Source: Paenibacillus tritici
Lineage (GTDB): Bacteria; Bacillota; Bacilli; Paenibacillales; Paenibacillaceae
Length of the DNA stretch: 64,000 nt
Direction: 5' to 3'
Assembly: GCF_013204885.1 (NCBI RefSeq)
Contig: NZ_JABMKX010000005.1
Span: forward strand, 248,001-312,000
The notes under the pieces are model-generated. The model saw only the letters and a program-made list of their open reading frames with translations, ran no database searches and had not been told where the DNA came from. Shown piece by piece: positions 6,927 to 15,243 of this stretch (within the stretch, counting starts at the first letter, position 1; the number at the start of each line of letters is the position of its first letter). The translations under genes and the position numbers were made by a program.

Positions 6927-8879
6927 TTACATCCGGTCCGGCTTGGGCAGACCGAGTACATCCAGTGCCTCGCCCAGAGTGCCGGTGAAGCAGCGGGTCA
7001 GCCAGAGGCGGAAAGCGATACTGGCCTCCCCGCCTTTGAGGATCGGGCAGGAGGAGTAGAAATGGTTGAACAGCGAGGCCAGGCCATGGGCATAGTTGCA
7101 GATCGTATTCGGCGTAAGTTCCTGACTGGCTGTATAGAGTGTGTCCTGCCACAGGCTGAGCTGCCTCAGCAAGGCAAGCTCGGCGGCTTCGAGCTGCGGC
7201 GGAAAGAGCGGCAGCTTGATTTTTTCGCTAACTGCGCCACCCCCGCTGCTACTAAGTGCACCATTCCCGCTGCCGCTAACTGCACCGGTGCTATTGCCTT
7301 CCGCCGCAGCGCCGCCCTTGCTGAGCACACGCTGCGCACGGGCATAGGCATACATCAGGTAGACACCGGTGTTGCCGGAGATTTCCATCGCCTGCTTGAA
7401 ATCAAACACAATTTCTGTGCCCAGATTGAAGCGCAGCAGGTAGTAACGGATGGCGGCGGTGGCGATCAGACGGCTGGACAGGCCATTTTTATCCGCACGG
7501 GTGGATTCAATCATATCCTCCATGAGCCGGACCAGCTCGGTAACCTTGATGCCGATTCCCTGGCGGCCGGACATGGCATAGGAGCTTTTGCCGCCGGAGG
7601 TATCAATGCCTAGCCCTGCTGCAGAAGCCGGACTAAGCGAGACTACACCATAGCTTACATGATGCAGTGAGTCGGCTTGTCTGGTGAATCCGAGTGCCTT
7701 GAGCGCCTGCTTCACCATCGCCTGCGGATACTCCTGTCTGTAATCAATAACATTCACAACCTTGTCAGCTTGTCCGAAAGGCAGAATCTGGCCGGTCATG
7801 CCGGTCGTCCACAACCCGCTGTTAAATTCACTGTAGCTGAAATCCTTGCCCAAGAGACCGAATTTCCACAGATGATAAGCGATATCCTTGGCTGTATAGG
7901 TCAAAATCCCGTTCGAGCGTACCAGTACTTTATCCTTCTGATGTTCTTCTCCCGTATCCGGCATAGCGTGATCTCCGGCAGGTTGCTTCAGAATCCAGCA
8001 GCCGGCCAGCTTTCCTTCATGCTCCTGAACGAACACCTCGGTCTGCGACAAAAGGTCAAACGCGGAAGACCAGAAGCCTTCCTTCAGAATATGGCTCTCC
8101 CATACAAGCAGATCGTATTCTATGCCGAAATTCCGCATCTCCTCCACATGCTCTTTCACAATCTGCCCGGCGACAAGATTGCCAATCCACGCCGTGTTGC
8201 CGTGCCCCTCTTCCAGCGCATGAAGAATCTCGGTCCGTTTCTGAACGGTTTCCGGCTTCTGCGTGTATGCCTTGTTGATCTCGGCATAAATGTCCCAGCA
8301 GTAATCGCCGAAGCGCACATGTTCTCCCGCAAGCGGGATATTCAGCAGACCGACTACCGTATCAGCGAGCTGATTGCCGAGATCATCCACGTAGTTATGC
8401 ACCTCGACGGAATAGCCGGTATGTTTCAGCATTCGAACCAGTGCATCTCCGATACAGGAGTTTCTTAGATGCCCGATGTGCATACTTTTATTGGGGTTCA
8501 CAGACGTATGCTCGACAATCACCTTCCCGCCAGTGTTCCGGGGCAGCGCAAAGGTATCCCTGGTTTGCGCCCAAGCCTGCCAATCCATATACATGTTAAT
8601 AAACCCCGGCGCGGCCACCTCGATTCGCATCAGCAGTCCGTTTACGGAGCCTGAGGCTTGGAGCTCACTGACGATCATTTCGGCTATGGCGTTCGGAGCT
8701 TTGCGCAGGGTACGGGCCAATTGCATGGCTATATTACTGGAATAGTCCCCATGCTCCGCATTCGCAGGCTGTTCCAGCTCAACAGTCACCTGAGAGACGG
8801 CGGGAGTTCCCAGGCTTACGGATATTTGGTGAATACACTGCTTCAGACTTTCTTGAATAAGCTCACTTAGCATTGGCAT
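6927..8879 (-). CDS. argS: Arginyl-tRNA synthetase
   Basis: 650 residues. The ATG at 8879 (Met-Pro-Met-Leu) follows CAGGAGG with eight bases between; an upstream in-frame ATG lies before that ribosome site. The class I enzyme has an N-terminal tRNA-binding (Arg_S N) domain in residues 1-100, the HIGH motif in VNPNKSMHIGHLRNSCIGDA, and a KMSK-equivalent loop in SSYAMSGRQGIGIKVTELV. The C-terminal DALR anticodon-binding domain includes NTICNYAHGLASLFNHFYSS. A low-complexity Gly/Ser/Ala insertion (about residues 545-575) precedes the DALR domain. The gene is controlled by the T-box leader upstream and abuts the tRNA-Arg repeat at its 3' end. Confidence 0.95.
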   Translation of the reverse strand: MPMLSELIQESLKQCIHQISVSLGTPAVSQVTVELEQPANAEHGDYSSNIAMQLARTLRKAPNAIAEMIVSELQASGSVNGLLMRIEVAAPGFINMYMDWQAWAQTRDTFALPRNTGGKVIVEHTSVNPNKSMHIGHLRNSCIGDALVRMLKHTGYSVEVHNYVDDLGNQLADTVVGLLNIPLAGEHVRFGDYCWDIYAEINKAYTQKPETVQKRTEILHALEEGHGNTAWIGNLVAGQIVKEHVEEMRNFGIEYDLLVWESHILKEGFWSSAFDLLSQTEVFVQEHEGKLAGCWILKQPAGDHAMPDTGEEHQKDKVLVRSNGILTYTAKDIAYHLWKFGLLGKDFSYSEFNSGLWTTGMTGQILPFGQADKVVNVIDYRQEYPQAMVKQALKALGFTRQADSLHHVSYGVVSLSPASAAGLGIDTSGGKSSYAMSGRQGIGIKVTELVRLMEDMIESTRADKNGLSSRLIATAAIRYYLLRFNLGTEIVFDFKQAMEISGNTGVYLMYAYARAQRVLSKGGAAAEGNSTGAVSGSGNGALSSSGGGAVSEKIKLPLFPPQLEAAELALLRQLSLWQDTLYTASQELTPNTICNYAHGLASLFNHFYSSCPILKGGEASIAFRLWLTRCFTGTLGEALDVLGLPKPDRM

Positions 8880-8916
8880 GGACAAGACCTCCTGATCATT
8901 CATGTAATTGGACGAC

Positions 8917-9165
8917 AAAAAAAGCCTTCGTCTCAAAAGAGACGAGGCTTATGCGCTCGCGGTACCACTCTCGTTGCTAAACCTCACAGTTCAGCCACCT
9001 TACAGGTTAACGGTCCTCAGCCGGGGCTTCCTACTCTCAGGGTTCAGAAGTCCATCTCACAGGTGCGCTTCATCGTCCGAATCTGTACCGGCTTCCACTT
9101 TCCCGGCTCGCTGGGGACTAGATTTGAGGGCGATTACTCTCCTGATCATCGATTCAATATGGATT
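8917..9165 (-). promoter_or_regulatory. T-box leader (Arg) of argS
   Basis: On the minus strand the T-box core AGAGTGGTACCGCGAGC (8955-8971) precedes a terminator hairpin GCCTCGTCTC / GAGACGAAGGC with seven T (8917-8950). Stem I is visible: CAGG pairs with CCTG at the base, an internal loop AGAGTA opposes GAAGCGCA, and ATCG pairs with CGAT above. The loop contains CGC (9067-9065, minus strand), an arginine codon, as the likely specifier. Uncharged tRNA-Arg would stabilise the antiterminator and allow argS expression. The core and terminator are clear; the specifier is my reading of the fold. Confidence 0.9.
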
Positions 9166-9171
9166 TTTATC

Positions 9172-9199
9172 AGTATAGCGAATTTCTGACAGAAAGCAA
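9172..9199 (-). promoter_or_regulatory. Sigma-A promoter of the argS T-box transcript
   Basis: On the minus strand TTGCTT (9199-9194) and TATACT (9177-9172) are 16 bases apart, just upstream of the T-box stem I. Confidence 0.7.
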
Positions 9200-9238
9200 T
9201 AGCAGATTGTGATGCAGCTGGCCGATCTCCGGCTATTA

Positions 9239-9358
9239 TTACTCATCATTGGGCGCTCCTGTCAGATTCTGGATGTCCGTTGAGCCATAAATCAGCAGCA
9301 TAATTACAATAATCAGCAGGAGTCCTCCGGCAAACCCCTCTCCGTCAAAACTGTCCAT
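9239..9358 (-). CDS. Small single-pass membrane protein, YjcZ-like
   Basis: 39 residues from ATG at 9358 to TAA at 9239-9241. After a Gly-rich start (DSFDGEGFAGG) there is a hydrophobic stretch LLLIIVIMLLIYG and a short polar tail. This resembles the tiny YjcZ-type sporulation proteins (Gly-Gly-Phe then Leu/Ile/Val helix), but the tail is longer. The ribosome site is weak (GGCACGGGGAT). Located between the argS leader and an unknown minus-strand gene. The family call is by general pattern only. Confidence 0.5.
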   Translation of the reverse strand: MDSFDGEGFAGGLLLIIVIMLLIYGSTDIQNLTGAPNDE

Positions 9359-9393
9359 ATCCCCGTGCCTCACTTTCACTTCCGTTTAGGTGT

Positions 9394-9699
9394 TCAGGAG
9401 TTGTCGGCTTTCTTTTTCAAAGCGGTCATGATCTCGTTCAGCGTAAGGCTGCTGTTGTTATCGAGGAAGCTGACCAGCTTATCGACATTGTCATTGCTCA
9501 GATCACTTAAGGTTTTATATTTGCCCACCAGACTGACGAACATGGAGGCGTCCGTGTACATCTGGATGGAGTCAACTTTCAGCTTGCCGGTCAACAGAAG
9601 TGCGGCTACGGCAAATTCAAGCCCTTTCGGCGTTTGAGTGTTGGAGCTGGACGCAGTTTTTTTGGCGGCGGGCTTCTTTCCTTTTCCAGGAGGGGGCAT
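9394..9699 (-). CDS. Hypothetical protein with basic N-terminal tail
   Basis: 101 residues. The ATG at 9699 follows AGAAGGGAG. Residues 1-24 are a Pro/Lys/Ala/Thr/Ser tail (MPPPGKGKKPAAKKTASSSN), reminiscent of DNA- or spore-associated basic tails. Residues 25-101 form a compact helical segment (FAVAALLLTGKLKVDSIQMY, LVSFLDNNSSLTLNEIMTAL). No signal peptide or membrane helix is convincing. Genomic neighbours are sporulation-flavoured small genes, but there is no direct functional evidence. Confidence 0.65.
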   Translation of the reverse strand: MPPPGKGKKPAAKKTASSSNTQTPKGLEFAVAALLLTGKLKVDSIQMYTDASMFVSLVGKYKTLSDLSNDNVDKLVSFLDNNSSLTLNEIMTALKKKADNS

Positions 9700-9927
9700 G
9701 GGACTCCCTTCTTCCGTTCGGCGTTCGTATGGGAAGCGCAGTATAGGCGGTATTCCTTAGTAAAAGATATGCGTCTCTGCAGATATTGGTGAATAGGTTC
9801 AGACCTATGTCCACACCGTTATGCCATTGCCCGAATATGAATAGATTGTGCAAGTAATAATTAATCATTGCCGGAAGTGGAGTATCACAGGCAGCAATAC
9901 CAATTACAACAGGAAGGATGAGACAGG

Positions 9928-10287
9928 ATGGCAATTTTGTCAACAGGACCTATTGAAAATAATGCCGTTTCCGGAGTCAGGCCTACGCAGACTGTTACGG
10001 TAAGAATATTGAAACGGAATGCGCCGGGAGGCTCCGCTGTCACTATTCAGGGTTATGTACTGGGAGCGACAAGAACGCTGTATGTCAGTGAGACTATTAA
10101 TGTTAATCCGAATGAAGTGGTGACCCGGAATTATTTTGCCGATCTGGATGGCTATGAATTTATTTTTACGGTTGGAGATGCAGATGTAGAGGACGTTGAG
10201 ATTTCAGTCTGGGGCAAAACATCAACCGGCCAGCTGGTGAATGCTCATCGTGTGGTTTCGCATGAGCAACTAAACCCGGAAGATTAG
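9928..10287 (+). CDS. Conserved hypothetical beta-rich protein (ILSTGPIEN...RPTQTVTVRI type)
   Basis: 119 residues, ATG at 9928 after GGAAGGATGAGACAGG. The sequence is rich in Val/Thr and predicted beta strands: GVRPTQTVTVRILKRN, AVTIQGYVLGATRTLYVSET and EISVWGKTSTGQLVNAHRVV. Similar short proteins are common in Bacillus and Paenibacillus, often near spore-coat or exosporium genes, and have no known function. No signal peptide. The flanking small genes and the lack of an operon partner give no further clue. Confidence 0.7.
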   Translation: MAILSTGPIENNAVSGVRPTQTVTVRILKRNAPGGSAVTIQGYVLGATRTLYVSETINVNPNEVVTRNYFADLDGYEFIFTVGDADVEDVEISVWGKTSTGQLVNAHRVVSHEQLNPED

Positions 10288-10663
10288 ACTGGTAATGCCA
10301 TAGGATATAAAGAACAGGGACTCTTCCAAGCGTGATCGCTTAGGAGAGTCCCTGCTCTGGCGTTATACCAGGGCGCAAGTCAGGGGCTGAGTCTCCATGC
10401 GCCAGAATAAAGCTCATGAACAAGCACCTCTTGAGTAAGTTATAAATCGACCTTGGATTATACCGGACTTGCTGGAAGCATCCAATCGGGACAGGCTGCC
10501 TCCAGCGGATAATAGGGAGTGCTGCTGCGCCCAATGTGTCAGCTTCTCGCTACCTCAGCGTTTCCAGTCACAACATTCCCAGCCACATCATTCCCAGAAT
10601 CTCAGAGCCACGCCTCTACCAACCTGTCGCAACACACCTTAGCTATTTGAGGTGATTGCACTT

Positions 10664-10825
10664 AGTGCAATAGAAACCGTACCTTTCCGCTCAGAAAAGC
10701 ATTCTATTGCACTTCATACATTTGATTCCCGGATTTCTGCTCAAATACATCCTTAACCCGAAATTCTAGTGTACGAAGTACAATAGATTCAATTTCTCAA
10801 CGATTTTGGAGGTGTTCTGTTGTAC
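10664..10825. repeat. Paired inverted repeats with a shared GTRCAATAGA motif
   Basis: AGTGCAATAGAA (10664-10675) pairs perfectly with TTCTATTGCACT (10702-10713). GTACAATAGA (10778-10787) pairs with TCTGTTGTAC (10816-10825), one G-T. The two stem-loops are variants of one unit, suggesting a duplicated intergenic repeat. Confidence 0.7.
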
Positions 10826-10853
10826 AAAATACAGCAGAATGGCAGAGTGGTAT

Positions 10854-10888
10854 AGCAGCAAGCAGCAAGCAGCAAGCAGCAAGCAGCA
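10854..10888. repeat. Heptamer microsatellite (AGCAGCA)5
   Basis: Five perfect head-to-tail copies of AGCAGCA in non-coding sequence just downstream of the SNF2 gene. Confidence 0.95.
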
Positions 10889-10944
10889 ATACACCAGCCC
10901 CAGGCTTCGTTGGCTTGAGTAACAGCATGCCATAAACTGGCAGG

Positions 10945-13900
10945 TCAGAGCGAGAGGATCTCACGGATGTCATGCTCGCTCAGGCTGGACAGAGCCTCCT
11001 GCCCCGGCTGAATGACTTCGTCTATCAGGTTTTTCTTCTTTTGCTGCAGCTCGTACATTTTATCTTCTACCGTTCCCTGAGCCACCAGGCGGATCACCTG
11101 GACGACTTTCTTCTGCCCGATCCGGTGGGCCCGGTCAGCCGCCTGCTGCTCGACGGCAGGGTTCCACCACAGATCATAGAGAATGACGGTATCGGCACCG
11201 GTCAGATTGAGACCGGTGCCGCCTGCCTTCAGCGAGATCAGGAACAAGTCTCGTTCGCCTTCATTGAAGCGGCTGCACAGCTCTACACGCTGGGAGGCCG
11301 GGGTTTGCCCGTCCAGGTAGAAATGCGGAATCCCCAGCAAAGCTATTTCACGACTGATCATGCCGAGCATTTGCGTGAACTGCGAGAAGATGAGCATCCG
11401 TTTGCCGGAGCTGCGGCATTCGTCGATAATCTCCAGCAGCTGCTCGAATTTGCCGGAGCCTCCTGTGTACCCGTCCACGAACAGGGCGGGATGGCAGCAT
11501 AGCTGGCGCAGCCGGGTAAGTCCGGCAAGGACCTTGATCCGCCCATTGCCGAAGCTATCGCTGTCCAGATGCTTGAGCGCTTCTTTGCGCAGTCTGGCCA
11601 GATAGGCCACATAGAGCTTTTTCTGCTCGGGCAGCAGCTCCGAGGCCTGCAGGGACTCGATCTTATCCGGCAGCTCCTTCAGCACATCGCTTTTGAGGCG
11701 GCGGAGAAGGAAAGGGCGGGCGCGCCGGGCCACCGTCTCCCGGGGCAGGTCATGGAAGGCTTTCTTGCCGGGAAACAGTCCGGGGAAGACTACGCCGAAG
11801 ATCGACCACAGATCCTCCAGCGCATTCTCCACCGGTGTTCCGGTCAGCGCAAACCGGTAGCGGGCCTGAAGCAGCTTGACCGCCTGGGCGGTCATCGTCT
11901 CATGATTCTTGATCATCTGCGCTTCATCCAGAATGAGGGTATGGAAGGAACGCTTGGCGTACTCTTCCACATCTCTGCGCAGTAGCGGATACGAGGTGAT
12001 GATGACATCGTGCCCCGCCGCATTCCGCAGGGTCCGGCTGCGCTCACCGGCGTTGCCGTCAGCGATGACGGCCTGTATCTCCGGGGCGAAGCGCTTCAGC
12101 TCGTTCTGCCAGTTATAGAGCAGGGAGGCCGGTGCTACAATAAGCGCTGGTATGCCGCTCTGCCGGATGTCCGCCAGCTCGGAGAGCAGGAAGGCGATGC
12201 TCTGGAGCGTTTTGCCCAGGCCCATATCGTCTGCCAGAATCCCGCCGAAGCGGTAATGGGCCAGCGTCTTCATCCACTGGAAGCCGTACTGCTGATAATC
12301 CCGAAGCACAGGGGCCAGACTCTCCGGCAATGGGAAGTCCAGATTCTCGGGACTCGACATATTGGCCAGCAGCCGCCGGAAGGAGCGGCCGATCTGGATG
12401 GTCTCTCCCTGGACATTACCCGTCTGGAGATGAAGGGCGCGGACCAGCGGCAAGGAGAGCTCTGTGCTGTGAATATCACTGCCGCGGAGACCAAGCTCGT
12501 TCATCAAAGCGATGATTTCCTGGAATTCCGCAGTATCCAGCGGGAGCAGGGCACCGTCCGGCAGCCGGTAATATTTACGCTTCTCCTGAAGGGCTTTCAG
12601 CACCAGTGTAATGTCCTTCTCCGCGATACCCTCCATGGCGAACTTGAAGTCCAGCCAGTCGGTCTTCTCATTCCAGCTCAGGCTGACCTTGGGCGCAGCA
12701 TGATCAGTCAGGACTCTTCCCTTGACCGCGGTAGTGGCGTAGACCTGAAGCAGCGGCTCCAGCAGCGGGATAGTATGGTGGAGGAAGTCGAATTCCCCGT
12801 CCTCATCCCGCATGATATAGCCGCTCTCCGTCCGCGCGAAGGACTCATGGGCCATCAGGTCCAGAATCCGCCGTTCCGCCTCCCCGTCCCGCATCAGAAT
12901 GACCTCGCTGCTCCGCTCATGGGCCTTCTCTTCCAGCGGGTTGATGACGATTCCGCCATACTGGAATTCAAGCCCGGCCAGCAGCCGGTCCCGCACCCGG
13001 TCCAGGTAGAGTCTCGCATGAAGCTGTGCCTGGACAATGCGGCCGGCAATGGCATCGGCAATGCTCACCCGGCCTAATTTTTTGAGTCCCGGAATGACCG
13101 CCTCCATGAACGGCTCCATCTGCTCAGGCGCAATCGTAATGGCGTCCCGCCGGTTGTTGTTCAGCATCCGTTTGAGCTCGGAGAGACGCCCGCATTCCTG
13201 TGCAGGCAGCTTAAGCAGCTTGCCTTCGGATAAGACCAGCCCGTAATTCTCAAGAACCGTAAGCTGCTCAAGCCCCTGAACGTCCAGCCGGTATCCTTCC
13301 TCCTGCGCCTGGTCGAACTGAAAGCTTAGGGGCAGAGGCTCATCCGAGAGAGACAAGGTGTCGTGCAGATGCTGTCCGTGCTGTAGACGTACGGCGGGCG
13401 CCGCCTCCAGTGCAGGGAACAGGCTCTCCCAGAAAAACGGAGCAACAGGCAGCAGCCGCTCATTTCCCGGGTGGCTGCCATGGGGAGCATAGGGATTAAG
13501 GGTGTTATGGTAGATTTTTTCGTTCAGCATCATGTCAATCAGCTTCTGCAGGACCGCATTATCCTCCTTGGAGAAGCTGTGCTGGGCGGGATCATACGTG
13601 AAATGCCTGGTGAATTCAAAGGGCTCACCGCGGTGAACATGCTCCAGAAAGACTCTGATCCCCGGCACGATGTAGAGGCGCTTCGGGCCTACCTTCAGTT
13701 CGATCCCAAGCATCGTGCTGCTGTAGCTGTAGGAGAAGGACTTGCAGATGAACTCTACCTGCAGCGGTGTCCGCAGATCCACATAAGTACCGGCGCCGCT
13801 TGGACGCTGCCGGACGCCGGTGAACATCCCGAGCATGCTGCTCACCAGCTGCCTGTCTCCGTCCTGTCCTCTGCGCTCATCCCCGGAAGGTCCGGCGCTG

Positions 13901-14289
13901 CGGGGCGTTAGCAGCCTGCCGGTCGCCCCGGTATAAGGCTCCTCCGCGTCCCCGCCGTCGGTATCCGCAGCCGGTTCAGCTTCAGCGGCACGGCCGGCAT
14001 AGAGAACAGCAACCAGCGCTGCCGCAATATGCTTGCAGAAGGGTCCGCCGTGAGTATAGGCCGGGCAGGAGCATTCCCCCTGCACATCCCCGTCACTGTC
14101 TATGATCAGCGCGACCTCATGGCTCTCCAGTCCATGCACCTCAGCGCGGTATTTGGAATACTCTTCTTCATGGTTATGCTCCGTATAGACAAGCTCCACC
14201 TTACGGGCATGATAATAAGCCACTCCCTGGTCGTAAGCAGCGCTGCCGCACAGCAGCTTGATAACCCGTTCCGGCACCTGATAACCCAT
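10945..14289 (-). CDS. SWIM zinc-finger SNF2-family DNA-dependent ATPase
   Basis: 1114 residues, ATG at 14289 after GAAGGAAGTG. The N-terminal SWIM zinc finger has CSC...C-x-H (GECSCPAYTHGGPFCKHIAA, about residues 92-110). A long middle region precedes the SNF2 core. The core shows motif I DDMGLGKTLQSIAFLL, a DEAQ box (HTLILDEAQMIKN), motif III ALTGTPVENALEDLW, helicase-C SQFTQMLGMI, SLKAGGTGLNLTGAD and motif VI QQAADRAHRIGQKK. Such bacterial SWIM-SNF2 proteins are double-stranded DNA translocases of uncertain role, possibly in repair or nucleoprotein remodelling. No methylase, nuclease or phage-defence partner is adjacent, so there is no support for a defence island. It is separated from the TetR gene by a terminator. 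Confidence 0.92.
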   Translation of the reverse strand: MGYQVPERVIKLLCGSAAYDQGVAYYHARKVELVYTEHNHEEEYSKYRAEVHGLESHEVALIIDSDGDVQGECSCPAYTHGGPFCKHIAAALVAVLYAGRAAEAEPAADTDGGDAEEPYTGATGRLLTPRSAGPSGDERRGQDGDRQLVSSMLGMFTGVRQRPSGAGTYVDLRTPLQVEFICKSFSYSYSSTMLGIELKVGPKRLYIVPGIRVFLEHVHRGEPFEFTRHFTYDPAQHSFSKEDNAVLQKLIDMMLNEKIYHNTLNPYAPHGSHPGNERLLPVAPFFWESLFPALEAAPAVRLQHGQHLHDTLSLSDEPLPLSFQFDQAQEEGYRLDVQGLEQLTVLENYGLVLSEGKLLKLPAQECGRLSELKRMLNNNRRDAITIAPEQMEPFMEAVIPGLKKLGRVSIADAIAGRIVQAQLHARLYLDRVRDRLLAGLEFQYGGIVINPLEEKAHERSSEVILMRDGEAERRILDLMAHESFARTESGYIMRDEDGEFDFLHHTIPLLEPLLQVYATTAVKGRVLTDHAAPKVSLSWNEKTDWLDFKFAMEGIAEKDITLVLKALQEKRKYYRLPDGALLPLDTAEFQEIIALMNELGLRGSDIHSTELSLPLVRALHLQTGNVQGETIQIGRSFRRLLANMSSPENLDFPLPESLAPVLRDYQQYGFQWMKTLAHYRFGGILADDMGLGKTLQSIAFLLSELADIRQSGIPALIVAPASLLYNWQNELKRFAPEIQAVIADGNAGERSRTLRNAAGHDVIITSYPLLRRDVEEYAKRSFHTLILDEAQMIKNHETMTAQAVKLLQARYRFALTGTPVENALEDLWSIFGVVFPGLFPGKKAFHDLPRETVARRARPFLLRRLKSDVLKELPDKIESLQASELLPEQKKLYVAYLARLRKEALKHLDSDSFGNGRIKVLAGLTRLRQLCCHPALFVDGYTGGSGKFEQLLEIIDECRSSGKRMLIFSQFTQMLGMISREIALLGIPHFYLDGQTPASQRVELCSRFNEGERDLFLISLKAGGTGLNLTGADTVILYDLWWNPAVEQQAADRAHRIGQKKVVQVIRLVAQGTVEDKMYELQQKKKNLIDEVIQPGQEALSSLSEHDIREILSL

Positions 14290-14449
14290 CGTATGATCAC
14301 TTCCTTCTATTCCTTGTGACTAAGCTGCCCCGTTCTGTAATAGCTGTAATACCCATAATAACAGAACAGGCGTACGCCTTCAAAAGGAGAAAATACCAGT
14401 ATGATCTCCTCGTCCCCATATCTCTTATCTTGCTTATACCGGTATGCTG

Positions 14450-14490
14450 AAAAACCCGAAAGAGCAGCCATAGATGCTGTCCTCCGGGTT
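14450..14490 (-). terminator. Terminator after the TetR/ABC operon
   Basis: On the minus strand AACCCGGAGGACAGC...GCTGCTCTTTCGGGTTTTTC forms a long stem with a T-run after the tetR stop. Confidence 0.75.
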
Positions 14491-14506
14491 AGGCCTTGCA
14501 GGTGAA

Positions 14507-15187
14507 TCATCCCGCTCCGCCAATGCCGTGCAGAATGAAGCGGAGCGTCTGTTCAATCTCTTCCTCGTCGTTCCAGTGATGGTCCGGCATCAGCAGCAGG
14601 CGGACCAGCAGATAGCCGATAATGGCCGAGATGGTGAAGCGGATGATCGCAGGGGTTGGGGCATCAATAATCTCGCCCTGCTGCTTGAAGTGTTCCGTGA
14701 TTGTAGTTACACGCGCCAATACCTGCTCGAAAATATTCTGGACCAGCTGCTCCTTCAGCGCGGGCTGGAAGGGGATCTCCTGGATCAGAATTTTGACGAT
14801 CTTCAGGTTCCTGCGGACGAAATCCAGCCGGTTGATCATGAAGGCCCTCAGGAAAGCCTCGTAGCTCTCAAAGGGGACATCCAGTACCCCGCTGAAATTG
14901 CGCAGGACAAACGGAGCAATCATCCGGCTCATCGTCGGGACAACGATGGCCAGCAGCAGATCCTTTTTGGTTTTGTAATAACGGAAGATCGTTCCTTCCG
15001 CCACGCCTGCCTTCTGGGCGATCTCGCTGGTGGCGGCTGCCGAGAACCCCTTCTCTGCAAAAACATCAATGGCCGCCCGCAGAATGGACAGCTGCTTGGG
15101 TGTTACTTGCTCCTGTTCGCTGAGAGCCAGCAGCTCCTGGACCCACTGCTCCTCCTCCAGCTGCCCGGCAGCATGGTCTTTCTCCAT
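14507..15187 (-). CDS. TetR/AcrR-family transcriptional regulator
   Basis: 226 residues. The ATG at 15187 (Met-Glu-Lys-Asp) has GGGAGG eight bases before it. An upstream in-frame TTG at 15211 with its own AGGAGG is an alternative giving eight more residues. The DNA-binding helix-turn-helix is clear: ILRAAIDVFAEKGFSAAATS, EIAQKAGVAEGTIFRYYKTK. The C-terminal half is a helical ligand-binding domain. It is the last gene of the ABC exporter operon, 56 bases after the permease. The perfect palindrome over the operon promoter is a natural operator, so it probably represses its own operon. The inducer is unknown. Confidence 0.9.
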   Translation of the reverse strand: MEKDHAAGQLEEEQWVQELLALSEQEQVTPKQLSILRAAIDVFAEKGFSAAATSEIAQKAGVAEGTIFRYYKTKKDLLLAIVVPTMSRMIAPFVLRNFSGVLDVPFESYEAFLRAFMINRLDFVRRNLKIVKILIQEIPFQPALKEQLVQNIFEQVLARVTTITEHFKQQGEIIDAPTPAIIRFTISAIIGYLLVRLLLMPDHHWNDEEEIEQTLRFILHGIGGAG

Positions 15188-15243
15188 GATAGAACCTCCC
15201 GACTCTTGCAATTCCTCCTAGTGTAACATAGCCCGTTCACACT

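Larger units (their letters stand above)
10288..10944. other. Non-coding region with inverted-repeat array
   Basis: No supported gene. It holds a perfect-stem hairpin at 10316-10353 (AGGGACTCT / AGAGTCCCT with inner AAGCG/CGCTT), two stem-loops built from a GTRCAATAGA motif (10664-10713 and 10778-10825), and a five-copy heptamer tract at 10854-10888. The minus-strand SNF2 gene ends just to the right. Confidence 0.65.

Noticed and set aside
10340-10534. 64-residue minus-strand open frame in the intergenic region
   Set aside because: No ribosome site, odd composition, and it overlaps the hairpin at 10316-10353.
10945-14289. SNF2 helicase as part of a phage-defence island
   Set aside because: No methyltransferase, nuclease, DISARM/BREX-type or phospholipase partner is adjacent. 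Neighbours are a TetR-ABC operon and non-coding repeats.
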